A stretch of 64,000 bases of DNA from Vicinamibacteraceae bacterium (GTDB lineage Bacteria > Acidobacteriota > Thermoanaerobaculia > Multivoradales > Multivoraceae): positions 1 to 64,000 of the forward strand of contig JAAXHG010000165.1 of the NCBI GenBank assembly GCA_012270995.1, read 5' to 3'. The notes under the pieces were generated by a model. The model was not told the origin of the DNA. It searched no databases and saw only the letters and a program-made list of their open reading frames with translations. Made by a program: the position numbers and the translations under genes. The first letter of the stretch is position 1, and each line of letters opens with the position of its first letter. Positions 48,011 through 57,198 of the stretch are shown piece after piece.

Positions 48011-48730
48011 GTGGCGCGTTCCAGGCTCGTACCCGTTGCCGACGAACTGGCCGGCGCCGTCGACGGCCTGCGGTTCGGCCCGCCGGTTGCCCATGTGTAC
48101 AACCCGCTGATCTACGCCCGCGCGTCGCACCACGCATACCTGGGTCTTGCGGGCGACGGCCCTGGGCGGGTGCTTCTCATCGGCATGAACCCGGGTCCGT
48201 GGGGCATGACCCAGACCGGCGTGCCGTTCGGCGAGGTGGCGTACGTTCGGGACTGGCTGGGCATCGAAGGGCGGGTGGACCCACCCGACGAGCAGCACCC
48301 GAAGCGTCCGATCCTGGGCTTCGAATGTCCGCGGAGCGAGATCAGCGGCCGGCGCGTCTGGGGCTGGGCAGAGCGTCGCTTCGGGACTCCTGGGGCGTAC
48401 TTCGCCCGCTTCCTGATCTGGAACTACTGCCCGTTGGGGTTTCTTCTGGAGAGCGGCGCCAACCTGACCCCGGACCGCTTGCCGGCGCGGGAGAAGGCGC
48501 TCCTCTTCGAAGCCTGTGATCGCGCCTTGCGGCGGGCGGCCCGGGTGCTGGAGCCGCGGCTCGTGGTCGGTATCGGCGCCTTCGCCGAGGGGAGGGCGCG
48601 GCGGGCGCTCGCGGACGTCGGCGTGCCGGTCGGCAGGATGCTGCACCCGAGCCCGGCCAGCCCGGCGGCCAACCGGGGCTGGGAGGAGCAGGCGGAACAG
48701 GATCTGCGGGACCTGGGCGTGAAGTTGTAG
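48011..48730 (+). CDS. SMUG1-type uracil-DNA glycosylase
   Basis: A 239-residue DNA glycosylase. G-M-N-P-G-P-W-G-M-T-Q-T-G-V-P-F-G-E is the SMUG1 active-site loop (water-activating Asn), with H-P-K-R-P-I-L-G-F and R-S-E-I-S-G-R-R-V-W-G following; H-P-S-P-A-S-P-A-A-N is the distal His loop. The enzymes excise uracil and 5-hydroxymethyluracil, mainly from DNA, in base-excision repair. GTG start. It follows the CoA ligase by 18 bp, although the functional link is weak. Confidence 0.9.
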   Translation: MARSRLVPVADELAGAVDGLRFGPPVAHVYNPLIYARASHHAYLGLAGDGPGRVLLIGMNPGPWGMTQTGVPFGEVAYVRDWLGIEGRVDPPDEQHPKRPILGFECPRSEISGRRVWGWAERRFGTPGAYFARFLIWNYCPLGFLLESGANLTPDRLPAREKALLFEACDRALRRAARVLEPRLVVGIGAFAEGRARRALADVGVPVGRMLHPSPASPAANRGWEEQAEQDLRDLGVKL

Positions 48731-48753
48731 GCAGCGCTCCGGAGCCGCCGCCG

Positions 48754-50052
48754 TCAGTCGGCGTCCCGGGGTTCCACCGTCGTGTCCGCGATCGCGAGGA
48801 CGACCGCGTCGTGGATCGCCGGACGGAGCTTCCTGATCGCGATGTTGTCCCGGGTCGGGTGCACACGGTTGGTCAGCAGGACGACGATCAGCTCCAGGTC
48901 GGGATCGATCCAGAGGGAAGTGCCGGTGAATCCGGTGTGGCCGAAGGAGCGTGCCGAGAAGTACGTGCCGGCAGAACTCGGGTGGGAGGGCGTGTCCCAG
49001 CCGAGCGCACGGCTGCTGCCGGCAACGAGCTCGGCGCGCCGGATGAAGAGGGCGACCGTATCGGCACCCACGATCCGACGTCCGCCGTAGACGCCGCCGT
49101 TCAGCATCGCCTGGGCGAACGCGGCGACGTCGCGCGCGGTGCCGAAGAGGCCGGCGTGTGGCGCGATGCCGCCCAGGGCATGGGTGTTCTCGTCGTGGAC
49201 TTCGCCATGCGGCAGTCGGCCGCGCCAGGAATCGAACTCGGTCGGAGCGATCCGTCCGCGCAGGGAATCCGCGGGCAGGTAGCCGGTGTCGGCCAGCCCC
49301 AGCGGATCGAGGATCTCCTCCTGGACCAGTTCGGCGAGGCCATGACCGGATTCGCGCTCCAGGATCTCACCGAGCAGCAGCACTCCGAGGTCGGAGTAGA
49401 TCGACCGTTGGCGGGATCCGACCTCGAGTTCGGTGGCGGCGATGTGTTCCAGGTAGCGAGCGCGGGCCTCGTCGCGGTCGAGACCCTCCCCGAGCTCCCG
49501 GAACAGCTCGCTGCAGCAGGGCAGGCCGCTCGAATGGGCCAGGAGATCCCGCAGCGTTGCCCCGCCCACCGGCGACCCTTCGAGTTCCGGCAGGCGAGAG
49601 GCGACGGTGTCGTCGAGGTCGAGGGCGCCGGACTCGATCCGGCGCATCATCAGGGTCGTCGTCGCGATGACCTTCGTCAGCGAGGCCAGGTCGTAGATCG
49701 TCGAAAGGGCAACGGCGGGCGCGCCGTCTTCGTAGGTCAGGCGGCCGGCGGCCTGTTCGAGGACGACGCTGCCGCGACGCGCGACCAGCAGGACGCCACC
49801 CGGCGTGACTCCCTCCGCCGCGGCCTTCTCCAGCAGAGCGACCGCCTGCTCGAGCCGCCCGGGGTCGAACCCGGCCGCGTCGGGCGGAGCGTTGCGAAGC
49901 ACGGCGGCGGCCTGTGGCGGTTCGGCCGACATCGGTGGAGATAGGGGCGCCATTGGTCGGGACGATTGACAGGCGGAAGTGGCCGCGAGCAGGAGAACAG
50001 TCGCCAGGAGCGGAGCCGGTCGTGCGGCGGCGAGTCCCCGCACGGCTTCCAT
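48754..50052 (-). CDS. Serine hydrolase lipoprotein, class C beta-lactamase fold
   Basis: A 432-residue protein. A lipobox ending at C28 precedes the penicillin-binding-protein-like fold: S124-L-T-K127 (nucleophile and Lys), Y-S-D-L-G (the Y-x-N-like motif, with D in place of N) and H-T-G-F-T-G in the KTG position. It is longer than AmpC because of the N-terminal ~65-residue linker. Such enzymes act as esterases, DD-peptidases or beta-lactamases; which is not determined. ATG 50052 starts the signal; ATG 50106 is an alternative. It is divergent from the SMP-30 gene (135 bp). Confidence 0.87.
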   Translation of the reverse strand: MEAVRGLAAARPAPLLATVLLLAATSACQSSRPMAPLSPPMSAEPPQAAAVLRNAPPDAAGFDPGRLEQAVALLEKAAAEGVTPGGVLLVARRGSVVLEQAAGRLTYEDGAPAVALSTIYDLASLTKVIATTTLMMRRIESGALDLDDTVASRLPELEGSPVGGATLRDLLAHSSGLPCCSELFRELGEGLDRDEARARYLEHIAATELEVGSRQRSIYSDLGVLLLGEILERESGHGLAELVQEEILDPLGLADTGYLPADSLRGRIAPTEFDSWRGRLPHGEVHDENTHALGGIAPHAGLFGTARDVAAFAQAMLNGGVYGGRRIVGADTVALFIRRAELVAGSSRALGWDTPSHPSSAGTYFSARSFGHTGFTGTSLWIDPDLELIVVLLTNRVHPTRDNIAIRKLRPAIHDAVVLAIADTTVEPRDAD

Positions 50053-50187
50053 GGCGGGCGAAGAAGGCAACGCGGCCAGAATAGGAGCTTGGACCGTCGA
50101 ACGCAACGAAGGATCCCCGGTTCGAGGCGGTTGCTATCCTCACGCCTTCGGTGGCGAAGAGAGAGCATGTTGGAGGAGGAGTCCGTA

Positions 50188-51234
50188 ATGAGAGGTTCTC
50201 TGGCGTGGATCGTGTTGGGTGTGACGCTGGCCGCCGGTTGTGGCTACGGCGGCGCCAGTGAGGAAGAGGAGCCGATGGCGGAGGAGGCGACGGAAGCGAT
50301 GGAGAGCGACGGCACGGTGCTGCGCAGCGACCCGGCAATGGACGACCTGGTACCGGTCGGCGCCGTGGTCGAGAAGGTGGCCGACGGCTTCACGTTCACC
50401 GAGGGCCCGGTGTGGGTTCCCGGTGACCCCGACCGTCTCTACTTCAGCGACATTCCGGAGAACAAGGTCTACCGCTGGTCCGAAGGTGAGGGCGCGGTCG
50501 TCTTCCTCGATCCGGTCCTGTCGGACGACGCCGGCACCGGCGGCATCGGCGGATCGAACGGACTGGCGCTTCACCCGGACGGTCGGCTCGTTCTCTGCGA
50601 GCACGGCAACCGCTTGGTGTCCGCGATGGCGCTGGACGGCGAGCGGGCGACCCTGGCCGACAGCTATGACGGCAAGCGGCTCAACAGCCCGAACGACATC
50701 GTTTACCACTCGAGCGGGGCGGCGTTTTTCACCGACCCGCCCTATGGTCTTCCGAACCAGTCCGAGAACAAGGAGCAGGACCACAACGGGATCTACCGGC
50801 TGGACCCGGACGGGACGGTGACCCTGCTCGAGACCGGTCAGACCCGACCCAACGGCCTCGGGCTGTCCCCGGACGAGAAGACGCTCTACGTGGCGAACTC
50901 CGACGCGGCGCCCAACCGGTACTGGAAGAAGTACGCGGTGAACGACGACCTCACGCTGGGCGAGGGCGAGATGTTCTTCGACGCCAGCGGCATGGAGGCG
51001 CCGGGCGCGCCGGACGGTCTGGCCGTCGACACAGAGGGCAACGTCTTCGCGACCGGGCCGGGCGGCGTGATGGTCATAGCACCCGACGGCCGTCACCTGG
51101 GCACGATCGCGCCGGCCGAGCTGCCGGCCAACACCGCCTTCGGCGGCGACGGCAGCACGCTCTACATGACGGCGCGCTCCGGGCTCTACCGCGTCGCCAC
51201 GAGCACCCGGGGTCTCGTGTACCGGGGCGAGTGA
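50188..51234 (+). CDS. SMP-30/gluconolactonase-family lipoprotein
   Basis: A 348-residue six-bladed propeller. The lipobox L-A-A-G-C (C at about residue 17) is followed by an acidic linker. F-T-E-G-P-V-W-V-P-G is the metal-site E-x-P-x-W motif, L-N-S-P-N-D-I-V contains the metal Asn, and A-P-D-G-L-A-V-D the metal Asp. Relatives hydrolyse lactones or phosphotriesters. GGAGGAGGA at 50172-50180 sits 8 nt before the ATG. It is 17 bp upstream of a symporter gene and probably co-transcribed. Confidence 0.87.
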   Translation: MRGSLAWIVLGVTLAAGCGYGGASEEEEPMAEEATEAMESDGTVLRSDPAMDDLVPVGAVVEKVADGFTFTEGPVWVPGDPDRLYFSDIPENKVYRWSEGEGAVVFLDPVLSDDAGTGGIGGSNGLALHPDGRLVLCEHGNRLVSAMALDGERATLADSYDGKRLNSPNDIVYHSSGAAFFTDPPYGLPNQSENKEQDHNGIYRLDPDGTVTLLETGQTRPNGLGLSPDEKTLYVANSDAAPNRYWKKYAVNDDLTLGEGEMFFDASGMEAPGAPDGLAVDTEGNVFATGPGGVMVIAPDGRHLGTIAPAELPANTAFGGDGSTLYMTARSGLYRVATSTRGLVYRGE

Positions 51235-51251
51235 TTCACTCGTAGGCCGGG

Positions 51252-52949
51252 ATGGGCCTTGGCGGCAGCTTCGGCCTTGCCGACTGGCTGATTCTGCTGG
51301 CGCTGTTCGCCGCCATCACGGTGATGGCGCGCTCGCTGTCGCGGCGGCAGAAGACGGAGCGCGACTACTTCGGTGGCGCCCGGAACCTCCCCTGGTACGC
51401 GGTGGCCGCGTCCCTGGTCGCGACCGAGATCAGCGCGGTCACCTACATCAGCCTGCCTTCGATCGTCCATCGGCCGGGGGGCGACCTGACCTACCTGCAG
51501 ATCGGTTTGTTCGGCTACTTGGCCGCCCGGCTGCTGGTGGCGTGGCTGCTCGTTCCCGCCTACTACCGCTACGACGTGATGAGTCCTTACGACCTGATCG
51601 AGCGGCGGCTTGGCGCCGCGGGGGCCTCCGTGCGACGGACGGCGACCGGCATGTTCTGGCTGGGAGGCGTTCTTGCCCAGTCCGCCCGGGTCTATCTGTC
51701 CGCGGTCGTCCTGGGCGTTCTGCTCCACCGGGAACTGGGATGGCTGGAACGGACGACGGGCGTACCGCCCCATGTGGCGGCGGTGGCGGCGGTGGTCGTC
51801 ATCGCCGTGGTCTGGACCTGGCTCGGCGGCATTGCCGCAGTGGTCTGGACCGACGTCGTCCTCTTCCTGCTGTTCGTGGTCGGCGTCGCGGTCAGCCTGG
51901 GCGTCGTGGCGTGGGAACTCGAGGCGGGCATGGCGCCTGCGCTCGCCGAAGCGTGGAGCGAGGGGAAGTTCACCTTGTTCGACCTGTCCGCGTCCCTTAC
52001 CGCGCCCTACACGCTCTGGGCCGCGCTGATCGGCGCGACGGTCGGCGGCGTGGCCGCCTTCGGCACGGACCAGTTGATGGCGCAACGCCTCTTCTGCTGC
52101 CGCAGCGCGCGGGACGCTCAACTGGCGGTGTCCGCCAGCGGCGTCTCCGTGCTCGTCTCCCTCTCGTTCGCGTTCGTCGGGATCGGTTTGTGGGCCTACT
52201 ACGAACAGGCGCCGCTGACAGGCGTGGCGGCCGAGATCGTGGCCGAGCAGCCCGACCGGATCTTCGCCGTCTTCGCGGTCGAGGCGGTGGCCGTCGGCCT
52301 GAAGGCGCTGGTCGTCGCCGGCGCGCTGGCGGCGGCGGTTTCCAGCCTCGACTCGATCCTCGCGGCGCTCGCGCAGACGACGTCCGCGCTCCTGCGCTCC
52401 CGCGCGCGTCCCGGCGATGGCGTGCGCCTGCCGCGGCTGCTCGTGCTCGGCTGGGGTCTCGTGCTCGGACTGACCTCGCTCGCGATGGACACGGTGGCGG
52501 CCCGCTATGACGCGCTGCTCGATCTCGCCCTGGCGATGGCCGGGTACACGGGGGGCGCTCTGCTGGCGGCTGTGGCTCTGGCTCTGGCGCCGTTCGGCCG
52601 CGACGGCAGGGGCTTTCTCTGGTCCGGGCCGCTCTCGGCGCTCGCCGTCTTCGCCGCGGTCTGGCATCAGCCGGCTGCGGGCTGGATCTGCCTGCTCGGC
52701 GTCGCCGTGCTGCTTGTCGCCTGGCTGCGCATGGACGGCCGCGGCCGCCTGGTCGCCAGCCTCTTCCTTGCCATCGGTGCCGGCGGTGTGCTGGCCCTGT
52801 GGCGCTGGGCCCAGGGCTCGGGCGGCGAGATCCTGGCCTGGCCGTGGTACGTGCCGCTGGGCGCTCTGGTGGCGTGGGTGTGGGGGCTGGGCTTGAGTGC
52901 TAGCGTCGAACGGTGGCCGACCCGGACGGAGCGACTCGTCGCGACCTGA
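51252..52949 (+). CDS. Sodium:solute symporter
   Basis: A 565-residue SSS transporter with roughly 14-15 hydrophobic segments. A-S-L-V-A-T-E-I-S-A-V-T-Y-I-S (first Na+-site helix), W-L-G-G-I-A-A-V-V-W-T-D-V and A-A-V-S-S-L-D-S-I-L-A-A-L-A match the family. The C-terminal extension carries extra helices. The amidase gene begins within its last 37 nt in another frame, so the two are translationally coupled. The substrate is probably a small amide, acid or sugar. Confidence 0.88.
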   Translation: MGLGGSFGLADWLILLALFAAITVMARSLSRRQKTERDYFGGARNLPWYAVAASLVATEISAVTYISLPSIVHRPGGDLTYLQIGLFGYLAARLLVAWLLVPAYYRYDVMSPYDLIERRLGAAGASVRRTATGMFWLGGVLAQSARVYLSAVVLGVLLHRELGWLERTTGVPPHVAAVAAVVVIAVVWTWLGGIAAVVWTDVVLFLLFVVGVAVSLGVVAWELEAGMAPALAEAWSEGKFTLFDLSASLTAPYTLWAALIGATVGGVAAFGTDQLMAQRLFCCRSARDAQLAVSASGVSVLVSLSFAFVGIGLWAYYEQAPLTGVAAEIVAEQPDRIFAVFAVEAVAVGLKALVVAGALAAAVSSLDSILAALAQTTSALLRSRARPGDGVRLPRLLVLGWGLVLGLTSLAMDTVAARYDALLDLALAMAGYTGGALLAAVALALAPFGRDGRGFLWSGPLSALAVFAAVWHQPAAGWICLLGVAVLLVAWLRMDGRGRLVASLFLAIGAGGVLALWRWAQGSGGEILAWPWYVPLGALVAWVWGLGLSASVERWPTRTERLVAT

Positions 52950-54565
52950 TGGCCGTCGTGGGTGCGCTCGGCGCCGCGGCGGTGGCGGGCTCGGCCTGCG
53001 TTTCGTCGGACCGCGACCGAGACGCGCCGCCGGGAGCCGCGCCGACGGAGGTGGGCAGCTTCGAACTCGAAGAGGTGACGATCGCCGAACTGGGTCGCCA
53101 GATGGCCGAGAGGGAGCGGACGAGCCGGGAGATCACCGAGCTCTACCTAGACCGCATCGAGGCCCTGGACCGCCGGGGTCCGACGCTGCGCTCCGTCATC
53201 GAGACGAACCCGGACGCGCTCGAGATCGCGGAAGAGCTCGACCGCGAGCGCGCCGGAGGAAACGTGCGCGGCCCGCTGCACGGCGTTCCGATCCTGCTCA
53301 AGGACAACGTCGCCACCGCCGACCGCACGACGACCACTGCCGGTTCCCTGGCCCTGGAGAGATCGATTCCGCGGCAGGATGCTTTCGTCGCGGCCCGGCT
53401 CAGGCAGGCCGGGGCGGTGCTCCTCGGCAAGGCGAACCTCAGCGAGTGGGCCAACTTTCGCTCCAACCGGTCCAGTTCGGGCTGGAGCGCCCGCGGCGGG
53501 CAGTGCCGCAATCCCTACGTTCTCTCCCGGAACCCCTGCGGTTCCAGCTCCGGTTCGGGCGCCGCCGCGTCCGCGAACCTCTGCGCCGCGGCGGTGGGCA
53601 CGGAGACCGACGGCTCGATCATCTGTCCGTCGTCGGCGAACGGCCTGGTCGGAATCAAGCCGACCGTGGGTCTTGTAAGTCGCAGCGGCATCGTGCCGAT
53701 CTCCGCGGTGCAGGACACCGCGGGCCCGATGGCGCGAACGGTCGCCGACGCCGCGGCGTTGCTCAGCGGCATGACGGGGCGGGATCCGCTGGACGAGGCG
53801 ACCGGCGGGTCGCCGGCGCCGACCGATCTGGGTCGCCATCTCGGCGAGGTCGGCACGGCCGACCTGAGCCGCGTCCGCATCGGCATCGGCCGCCAGTTCT
53901 TCGACCGGGACGGCCGTGTCGACGCGGTCATGGAGGAGGCGATCGAGACGCTCCGGAGCCTGGGCGCCGAGATCGTCGACCCGGTGGAGATCGCTCATCG
54001 CCGGGAAGTGGGGCGGCACGAGTACGAAGCGATGCTGTACGAGTTCAAGGCCGGTCTGAACGAGTACCTGGCCGGGCTGGGCGACGACGCTCCGGCGAAA
54101 ACGCTCGCGGACGTCATCGCGTTCAACGAGGCAAACGCTGAACGCGAGATGCCGTACTTCGGCCAGGAGATCCTGATCGAGGCGGAGGCCAAGGGGCCGC
54201 TGACGGAGGCTTCCTACCGGACGGCGCGAGACGAGGCGAGCCGCCTGTCCCGCGAGGAGGGGCTCGACGCGGCGCTGGCCCAGCACCGTCTGGACGCCAT
54301 CCTGGGGCCGAGCGGCGGTCCGGCCTGGGTGACCGATCTGGTCCACGGCGACGGCTTCTCTGTCGGCAGCTCCGGCGCGGCGGCGGTGGCGGGCTACCCG
54401 AACGTCACCGTCCCGGCCGGCCACGTCCACGGCCTGCCGGTCGGCGTCTCGTTCTTCGGCGCCGCCTGGAGCGAGCCGACGCTGATCCGCGTCGCCTGGG
54501 CCTTCGAGCAGGCTGCGCCGCATCGCCGGCCGCCGCGGTTCCGCGCCGGCGTCGACGAAGCCTGA
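52913..54565 (+). CDS. Amidase-signature enzyme, exported
   Basis: A 550-residue amidase. T-R-R-D-L-M-A-V-V-G-A-L-G-A-A-A-V-A-G-S-A-C resembles a Tat/lipoprotein signal. The Ser-cisSer-Lys triad is visible as K130 in L-L-K-D-N, the G-S-S-S-G-S-G segment (210-216; in a class-typical 'GGSSGG' place) and the nucleophile S235 in T-E-T-D-G-S-I. The start is GTG 52913, inside the symporter gene. Reaction: hydrolysis of an amide bond, acting outside the cytoplasm. It is convergent with the epoxide hydrolase (10 bp). Confidence 0.9.
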   Translation: MADPDGATRRDLMAVVGALGAAAVAGSACVSSDRDRDAPPGAAPTEVGSFELEEVTIAELGRQMAERERTSREITELYLDRIEALDRRGPTLRSVIETNPDALEIAEELDRERAGGNVRGPLHGVPILLKDNVATADRTTTTAGSLALERSIPRQDAFVAARLRQAGAVLLGKANLSEWANFRSNRSSSGWSARGGQCRNPYVLSRNPCGSSSGSGAAASANLCAAAVGTETDGSIICPSSANGLVGIKPTVGLVSRSGIVPISAVQDTAGPMARTVADAAALLSGMTGRDPLDEATGGSPAPTDLGRHLGEVGTADLSRVRIGIGRQFFDRDGRVDAVMEEAIETLRSLGAEIVDPVEIAHRREVGRHEYEAMLYEFKAGLNEYLAGLGDDAPAKTLADVIAFNEANAEREMPYFGQEILIEAEAKGPLTEASYRTARDEASRLSREEGLDAALAQHRLDAILGPSGGPAWVTDLVHGDGFSVGSSGAAAVAGYPNVTVPAGHVHGLPVGVSFFGAAWSEPTLIRVAWAFEQAAPHRRPPRFRAGVDEA

Positions 54566-54575
54566 ACGCGCGGCG

Positions 54576-55715
54576 CTAGGCCCTCATCGCGCGGAAGCAC
54601 TTCCGCAGCTCGTCGACGAAGACGTCCGGCACCTCGAAGGCGGCGAAGTGCCCGCCCTTGTCGAGCCGGTTCCAGTAGACGAGCTGCCGGTACCGGCGCT
54701 TAGCCCAGCGCCGGGAGGAGCGGAAGATCTCCTTCGGGAAGATGCTGCAGCCGACCGGGATCTCGACCGGGTCGTTGCGGCGCTTGCCGAAGCTCTCCCA
54801 ATAGATCCGTCCCGAGGACGCGCCGCAGGCCGGCAGCCAGTACATCATCACGTTGTCGAGCAACTGGTCGCGGGTCAGCACGTTTTCCGGGTGGCCGTCG
54901 CAGTCCATCCAGGACCAGAACTTCTCGATGATCCAGGCGGCCTGCCCGGCCGGCGAGTCCACCAGGCCGTAGCCGAGGGTCTGCGGCCGGGTCGACTGCT
55001 GCTTGGAGTAGCCGGAGTCCCAGTCCTGGTAGTACTGAAGCCCGGCGAGGGCGTCCTTCTCGATGTCCGTCAGGTCGTCCATTGTGCTCCGGTCCACGCC
55101 CGAGGTCGGCATGTTCAGGTGGATGCCGTGGCAGTGCTCGTGGTCCTGGATCGCGATCGCCGTGCTCACCGTCGCGCCCCAATCGCCGCCCTGGGCGAAG
55201 TACCATTCGTAGCCGAGTCGCGACATGAGTTCGGCCCAGGCGTCGGCGATCTTCTCAACGCTCCAGCCCGCCGTGGTCGGCTTGTCCGAGAATCCGAACC
55301 CCGGCAGGGCGGGAACGACCAGGTGAAAGGCGTCCTCCTCCGAGCCTCCGTGAGCGGTCGGATCGAGCAGCGGCTCGAGCACCTCCAGGAACTCCACGAT
55401 CGAGCCCGGCCAGCCGTGGGTCATCACCAGCGGCGCCGCCCCCCGGTGCTTCGAGCGCAGGTGGAGGAAGTGAATGCCCAGCCCGTCGATCTCGGTCCTG
55501 AACTGGTCGAGGCCGTTCAGGCGGCTTTCCAGGCGGCGCCAGTCGTAGGAGGAGGACCAGTACGCGCACAACTCCCGGGTGTAGGCCAGGGGGATGCCCT
55601 GGTTCCAGTCGTCGACCGTCTCGCGCTCGGGCCAGCGAGTAGCGTCCAGCCGCCGGCGCAGGTCGGTCAGTTGTTGCTCGTCGATCTCGATGCGGTAGGG
55701 CCTGATGTCGGTCAT
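54576..55715 (-). CDS. Epoxide hydrolase, alpha/beta fold with EHN domain
   Basis: A 379-residue protein. The N-terminal ~110 residues form the EHN lid domain typical of microsomal-type enzymes (R-R-L-D-A-T-R-W-P-E near residue 21). H100-G-W-P-G is the oxyanion loop, D178 in G-G-D-W-G-A the nucleophile, and the C-terminal G-G-H-F-A-A-F-E contains the catalytic His; two Tyr residues in the cap region should bind the epoxide. Clean single gene. Confidence 0.92.
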   Translation of the reverse strand: MTDIRPYRIEIDEQQLTDLRRRLDATRWPERETVDDWNQGIPLAYTRELCAYWSSSYDWRRLESRLNGLDQFRTEIDGLGIHFLHLRSKHRGAAPLVMTHGWPGSIVEFLEVLEPLLDPTAHGGSEEDAFHLVVPALPGFGFSDKPTTAGWSVEKIADAWAELMSRLGYEWYFAQGGDWGATVSTAIAIQDHEHCHGIHLNMPTSGVDRSTMDDLTDIEKDALAGLQYYQDWDSGYSKQQSTRPQTLGYGLVDSPAGQAAWIIEKFWSWMDCDGHPENVLTRDQLLDNVMMYWLPACGASSGRIYWESFGKRRNDPVEIPVGCSIFPKEIFRSSRRWAKRRYRQLVYWNRLDKGGHFAAFEVPDVFVDELRKCFRAMRA

Positions 55716-55764
55716 GGGCCGACGGTAGCACTCCCGCGTCCGGAACGGGTTCGGCCGTCAGCCC

Positions 55765-56370
55765 TCAGAAGCCCACGCGAACGCCGGCGGAGAAGGTCTC
55801 GATGTTGCCGCCGATGGACTCGATGCGGCCCACGGCCCTCAGCCTGCCGAGCAGTTGGATCTCGACGCCGACGCCGTAGATCAGGTCGTCTTCGTCGATG
55901 TCCTCGAGCGTGAGTTCGAGTTCGTCGGCCGCGTCCTCGATGTCGGCGCCCCAGGCCACCAGGCCGGCCTTCGCGAACACCGAGATACGTCCGGTGACTT
56001 CGTACCGCGGCACGATCGCGACGGACAGGGCGTTGATCTTGCCGCGGACCTGGAGGTCCGTGCAGGGAACGCCCTCCGCGCAGGGCCGGATCGTCCCGTC
56101 GACCTTGGAGAAACCGTAGTAGGACGCCTCGACCGCGAAGTACCGGCTGAACCTGAAACCGGCTTCGTAGCTGCGCGAGTTCACGTCGCCGTCGAGAACA
56201 TGATCGAAGGCGTCCCCCACCTCGATGTCGACTCCCGACTGACCCAGGTGGAAACCGACGTAGAGTTCGCGCTCCGAGGCCGCCGCGGGAGCGGCGAGCG
56301 TGCTCGCCAGAAGGGCTGCGGCGGGCGCCGACAGCAGGAATCGGGTCATCCAAGAGCGGCGTGTGGTCAT
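55765..56370 (-). CDS. Outer-membrane beta-barrel protein, OmpW/opacity-like
   Basis: A 201-residue protein with a signal peptide cut near A-A-A-S-E. The mature part alternates hydrophobic residues in strands (E-L-Y-V-G-F-H-L-G, Y-E-A-G-F-R-F-S-R-Y-F-A-V-E-A-S-Y-Y-G-F, I-S-V-F-A-K-A-G-L-V-A-W-G-A) and ends in a terminal-strand V-R-V-G-F with C-terminal Phe, as required for BAM-dependent insertion. Single Cys pair (R-P-C ... V-P-C). Role: small pore or adhesin; unknown. Confidence 0.78.
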   Translation of the reverse strand: MTTRRSWMTRFLLSAPAAALLASTLAAPAAASERELYVGFHLGQSGVDIEVGDAFDHVLDGDVNSRSYEAGFRFSRYFAVEASYYGFSKVDGTIRPCAEGVPCTDLQVRGKINALSVAIVPRYEVTGRISVFAKAGLVAWGADIEDAADELELTLEDIDEDDLIYGVGVEIQLLGRLRAVGRIESIGGNIETFSAGVRVGF

Positions 56371-56454
56371 GATCGTCTCCCGGGCAAGCGACGGTCGGTT
56401 GGTGGCGAGAGCATACAGGAATGTCGATATCTTGATGCTGTAACGTCCGCGCCG

Positions 56455-57156
56455 ATGAGCGATCCGGTCTGCCTGATCTCCGGCGTCGGCCCCGGAACCG
56501 GCGCCGCGCTTGCCCGGCGCTTCGCTTCCGGCGGCTACCGGGTAGCGATGCTCGCCCGTAGCCCTGAGCGCCTGAAGGCCCTGGAAGCCGAGATCGAGGG
56601 TTCGCGCGGCTACGCCTGCGATGTCTCCGACGCGGAGGCGGTGCGGACGACCGTGACGCAGGTGCGAGGCGATCTCGGCGTGCCCGGAGTGCTCGTCCAT
56701 AACGCCGTCGGCGGGGCCTTCGGCGACTTCCTGGAGATCGATCCGGAGCGGCTGCGCGCGAACTTCGACGTCAACGTGATGGGTCTGCTCTACCTGGCGC
56801 GCGCGGTCGTGCCGGCGATGATCGAGGCCGGGCGCGGGGCGATCATGGTGACCGGCAACACGGCGGCCCGCCGCGGCATGCCGCGCTTTGCCGGTTTCGC
56901 GCCGACCAAGGCGGGGCAGCGCATCCTCGCCGAGTCGATGGCTCGAACACTGGGGCCTCAGGGAATCCACGTCGCGTACTTCGTGATCGACGCCGTGATC
57001 GACCTGGAATGGACCCGGCGCCGGATGCCAGACCAGCCGGACGACTTCTTCATTCAGCCGGACGCGATCGCCGAGAACGTCTGGTACGTGGCCCACCAGG
57101 ACCCGTCGGCGTGGAGTTTCGAGGTCGAACTCAGACCCTACGGCGAGCGCTGGTAG
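56455..57156 (+). CDS. SDR-family protein lacking the catalytic Tyr
   Basis: A 233-residue SDR. G-V-G-P-G-T-G-A-A-L-A (10-20) binds NAD(P); the region normally Y-x-x-x-K reads G-F-A-P-T-K-A-G, with Phe replacing Tyr and the Lys kept. V-T-G-N-T-A-A-R supplies the residue before it. This is a known subgroup in which F-A-P-x-K occurs, so the change is a subgroup feature. Activity is uncertain. ATG 56455; divergent from the barrel gene (84 bp). Confidence 0.82.
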   Translation: MSDPVCLISGVGPGTGAALARRFASGGYRVAMLARSPERLKALEAEIEGSRGYACDVSDAEAVRTTVTQVRGDLGVPGVLVHNAVGGAFGDFLEIDPERLRANFDVNVMGLLYLARAVVPAMIEAGRGAIMVTGNTAARRGMPRFAGFAPTKAGQRILAESMARTLGPQGIHVAYFVIDAVIDLEWTRRRMPDQPDDFFIQPDAIAENVWYVAHQDPSAWSFEVELRPYGERW

Positions 57157-57198
57157 CGGCCCGTCCGGCCGGATCGGCGTGGTAACTTGGACCGGCAC

